A stretch of 23,650 nucleotides of DNA from JAXHTH01 sp034211115 (GTDB lineage Bacteria > Planctomycetota > Phycisphaerae > Phycisphaerales > SM1A02), in NCBI GenBank assembly GCA_034211115.1, contig JAXHTH010000233.1, positions 1 through 23,650 of the forward strand, in the 5' to 3' direction. Of this stretch, positions 21,959-23,650 are shown one piece after another. The stretch's first letter is position 1. Every line of letters begins with the position of its first letter. A program made the position numbers and the translations under genes. Below the pieces are notes generated by a model. The model saw only the letters and a program-made list of their open reading frames with translations, was not told where the DNA came from and searched no databases.

Positions 21959-21967
21959 CTTATACCA
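21959..21967 (-). promoter_or_regulatory. Extended -10 promoter of the ATP synthase cluster
   Basis: On the - strand TGGTATAAG (21967-21959) fits TG-n-TATAAT with one mismatch. No good -35 is seen 17 bases upstream, as expected for extended -10 promoters. Transcription would begin at or within a base of the atpZ-like ATG (21951). Confidence 0.5.
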
Positions 21968-21999
21968 CAGGACGCGGCACGACCGTCCCGGCAGGTGGA

Positions 22000-22016
22000 A
22001 CGGGCGTCCCGCCCGT
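22000..22016. repeat. Short palindrome ACGGGCG-TCC-CGCCCGT
   Basis: A perfect 7-bp inverted repeat with a 3-base loop in the divergent atpZ/nuoI promoter region. It is either an operator or a single copy of an interspersed planctomycete palindrome; only one copy is in the window. Confidence 0.45.
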
Positions 22017-22056
22017 GCGAGGCGGACGGGCTCCGGCGCCCGCTCCGTCTCTCGGT

Positions 22057-22085
22057 TTGGCTCGACCCGGTGGCGGCTCTAAGAT
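22057..22085 (+). promoter_or_regulatory. Candidate promoter for the nuoI-like gene
   Basis: TTGGCT (22057-22062), 17-base spacer, TAAGAT (22080-22085), four of six matches in each box. The predicted start is near 22092, 35 bases before the ATG. Confidence 0.5.
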
Positions 22086-22127
22086 CCTCTGCCCGCCCGC
22101 CGTTTCCGCCTTTCCGACGGAGCCCAC

Positions 22128-22685
22128 ATGGCGATTGACGACCGCGACATCATCGATGTGACCCCGCCTCCGCTCTCGCGTATCGAGAGCCTCTTCGTCC
22201 CCGCGATCATGCAGGGGCTGGGCACCACCTTCCGCCACCTGCTCACCAACTTCGGACGCGATGGCAAGAACAAGCGCAACATCTGGGTCGTCCAGTACCC
22301 CGAGGAGAAGCGCGATGATCGGCCCGTCGTCGAGGGCGGGCAGGAGCGCTCGACTTTCCGCGGCGTGCATCGGCTGAACAAGGATGAGGACGGCCGGCCG
22401 CGGTGCGTGGCGTGCTTCATGTGCTCGACCGCCTGCCCGGCCAACTGCATTCACATCGTCGCCGCCGAATCGCCCTGGCCGGACCGCGAGAAGTATCCCG
22501 CGCAGTTCGACATCGACGAGCTGCGCTGCATCTACTGCGGCATGTGCGAGGAGGCGTGCCCGTGTGACGCCATCGAGCTCACCCCGCACTATGAGATCAC
22601 CGGCCTCTCCCGCGCGGAGATGATCTTCGACAAGGCCAAGCTGCTGGAAGTGTTCGACCAGACGATCGACGAGAAGCCGATGTAG
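22128..22685 (+). CDS. nuoI: NADH-quinone oxidoreductase subunit I-like 2x[4Fe-4S] ferredoxin
   Basis: The product has 185 residues from ATG 22128, with GGAG five bases upstream. Two cluster motifs C-x2-C-x2-C-x3-C-P are complete: C93, C96, C99, C103 and C134, C137, C140, C144. The N-terminal 'GLGTTFRHLLTNFG' helix and the 'RGVHRL' segment before the first cluster are those of NuoI (TYKY), the complex I subunit that carries electrons from clusters N6a/N6b to N2. Extra Cys at 107 and 146 are of unknown meaning. It is a lone gene: no other nuo gene is adjacent, the ATP synthase cluster is divergent and a RAYT element follows. A related multi-subunit hydrogenase or Fpo-type ferredoxin subunit is the main alternative. 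Confidence 0.88.
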   Translation: MAIDDRDIIDVTPPPLSRIESLFVPAIMQGLGTTFRHLLTNFGRDGKNKRNIWVVQYPEEKRDDRPVVEGGQERSTFRGVHRLNKDEDGRPRCVACFMCSTACPANCIHIVAAESPWPDREKYPAQFDIDELRCIYCGMCEEACPCDAIELTPHYEITGLSRAEMIFDKAKLLEVFDQTIDEKPM

Positions 22686-22707
22686 GGCGCGCTTGCGAGA
22701 GAGCGGC

Positions 22708-22752
22708 GGGTGCCGCGGCCAGGGAGCGCATCCGGGGTCCGAGTCGGCCGTG
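22708..22752 (+). repeat. Degenerate REP half-element
   Basis: GGGTGCCGCGGCCAGGGAGCG, then about 11 inserted bases, then CGAGTCGGCCGTG. It is a decayed or interrupted copy of the REP element, 22 bases after the nuoI-like stop. Confidence 0.65.
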
Positions 22753-22765
22753 TGAGGATCAAGGA

Positions 22766-22862
22766 GGGGTGCCACGGCCAGGGAGCGAAGCGACTCGGCC
22801 GTGCGGGAGCACAAGGTGTGTCCACACCGCCGACTCCCTCCGGTCGCTGGCGGTGGCACCCC
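22766..22862. repeat. Complete BIME upstream of the RAYT gene
   Basis: A 97-base inverted-repeat unit with perfect 10-base ends GGGGTGCCAC/GTGGCACCCC. It holds two inner hairpins: CACGGCC...GGCCGTG on the left and ACCGCC...GGCGGT on the right. The copy at 23517-23611 differs at only about five positions. Confidence 0.85.
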
Positions 22863-22879
22863 GCGTTGCTCAGTAAACG

Positions 22880-23446
22880 GTGACTTCCGTGTCGGGCGAG
22901 ACGACTCATCACCGTAAGAGGCTTCGCCGAATCGAGGCAGTCGGCGATGTCCGCTTCCTGACCTTCTCCTGCTTTCACCGCCTCCCGCTGTTCGACAACG
23001 ACGCGATCAAAGATGCCTTCGTCGAAGCGCTGGACGCCGGGCGCTCCCGAACACACTTCCGGCTGATCGGATGGGTCGTGATGCCGGAACATGTGCATCT
23101 CATGATCGTGCCGGACCTGCCGGATCATCCGATACCCAAAGTCCTGCGGCATCTCAAAGGCGCATTCGCCAACGATGTTCTGCGCCGATGGCGCCAATTG
23201 GAGGCGCCGATACTGCCGCGCATCACGGATGCCCAGGGCAAGCAGCGGTTCTGGCAGAAAGGCGGTGGGTACGACCGCAACATCCGTTCGACGGAGGGGT
23301 TTGATGAGAAGTTCAACTACATCCACGCGAACCCGGTGCAGCGCGGACTCGTGGCGCGCGAGATCGACTGGCGATGGTCGTCCGCGGCGTGGTACGCCAA
23401 CCAGCGCGGCCCGGACGTGCTGCCGATCGATCCGATCGACGCATGA
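22880..23446 (+). CDS. REP-associated tyrosine transposase (RAYT, Y1/TnpA_REP family)
   Basis: The product has 188 residues from GTG 22880 (GTG 22889 possible). The opening 'HHRKRLRRIE...VRFLTFSCFHRLPLF' is typical of the family. The HUH metal motif is in 'MPEHVHLMI' (H-V-H), and the catalytic tyrosine lies in 'FNYIHANPVQRGLV' followed by 'WRWSSAAWY'. RAYTs are single-copy relatives of IS200/IS605 transposases that nick and move short palindromic REP sequences. The gene is bracketed by such repeats 18 bases upstream and 5 bases downstream, and another copy lies in the ATP synthase cluster. The domain looks complete, with no frameshift. Confidence 0.93.
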   Translation: MTSVSGETTHHRKRLRRIEAVGDVRFLTFSCFHRLPLFDNDAIKDAFVEALDAGRSRTHFRLIGWVVMPEHVHLMIVPDLPDHPIPKVLRHLKGAFANDVLRRWRQLEAPILPRITDAQGKQRFWQKGGGYDRNIRSTEGFDEKFNYIHANPVQRGLVAREIDWRWSSAAWYANQRGPDVLPIDPIDA

Positions 23447-23451
23447 GCAGA

Positions 23452-23491
23452 GGGTGCCATGGCCAGCGAGCGCAGCGAGTCGGCCATGCCC
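23452..23491 (+). repeat. REP half-element downstream of the RAYT gene
   Basis: GGGTGCCATGGCC, AGCGAGCGCAGCGAGTC, GGCCATGCCC. The arms CATGGCC/GGCCATG differ from CACGGCC/GGCCGTG by a compensatory C-G to T-A exchange. Confidence 0.85.
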
Positions 23492-23516
23492 GAAGCCCCC
23501 GGAGTGTCTGCACAGC

Positions 23517-23611
23517 GGGTGCCACGGCCAGGGAGCGCAGCGACTCGGCCGTGCGGGAGCACAGGGTATGTCCGCACCGCCGACTCCCTTCGGTCGCTGG
23601 CGGTGGCACCC
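23517..23611. repeat. Complete BIME downstream of the RAYT gene
   Basis: A near-identical copy of the unit at 22766-22862, with GGGTGCCAC/GTGGCACCC ends and the same two inner hairpins. Confidence 0.85.
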
Positions 23612-23618
23612 GGAACGT

Positions 23619-23650
23619 CCGCACCGCCGACTCCCTTCGGTCGCTGGCGG
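23619..23650. repeat. Right-half REP element cut by the window end
   Basis: It begins CCGCACCGCCGACTCCC and continues through CGGTCGCTGGCGG to the last base. It repeats the right half of the BIME just before it, so a longer repeat tract continues past the window. Confidence 0.75.

Overview
The window reads as chromosomal DNA of a GC-rich member of the Planctomycetota, most likely class Phycisphaerae or a close uncultured relative. The pointers are three proteins ending in the short Cys-bracketed 'GC-type' dockerin module, a prepilin-like protein with the H-X9-DG motif, many GTG starts, and intergenic gaps filled with short tandem repeats. Taxonomy is inferred from protein style only; there is no rRNA or other marker here.

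Left part (1-5725, + strand): three secreted dockerin-module proteins. They are the 3' end of an unidentified beta-rich protein, an M28-family zinc peptidase, and an 898-residue protein with two sets of seven FG-GAP repeats. Between the first two lies a heptamer microsatellite next to a 57-codon membrane-peptide gene. Its internal UGA is followed, 17 nt on, by a perfect hairpin with a GGUC loop, as in bacterial SECIS elements. I read it as a candidate selenoprotein and as the most novel item of the window.

Middle (5726-15690): an Uup-like ABC-F ATPase (+); an ECF sigma factor with its membrane anti-sigma partner (-); a pseudopilin-like protein (+); a nucleotide-sugar epimerase (+); then, on the - strand, a PAP-phosphatase-like enzyme (HAL2/CysQ type), an SLC13-type permease with two RCK_C domains, and a membrane protein with an EEP-nuclease-like domain that has lost two catalytic residues. 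The phosphatase/permease pair suggests sulfate metabolism.

Right part (15870-21951, - strand): an ATP synthase cluster in the order atpZ-like, atpI-like, atpB, atpE, atpF, atpH, SIMPL (DUF541) gene, atpA. It stops at atpA with a hairpin, so gamma, beta and epsilon must be elsewhere. The SIMPL gene overlaps atpH by ATGA. A repeat island containing a REP half-element sits between atpF and atpH.

Right edge (22128-23650, + strand): a lone nuoI-like gene divergent from the ATP synthase cluster, then a REP-associated tyrosine transposase (RAYT) gene bracketed by its presumed REP/BIME palindromes. These repeats carry compensatory base changes and match the half-element inside the ATP synthase cluster, which links the transposase to mobilised repeats in this same window.
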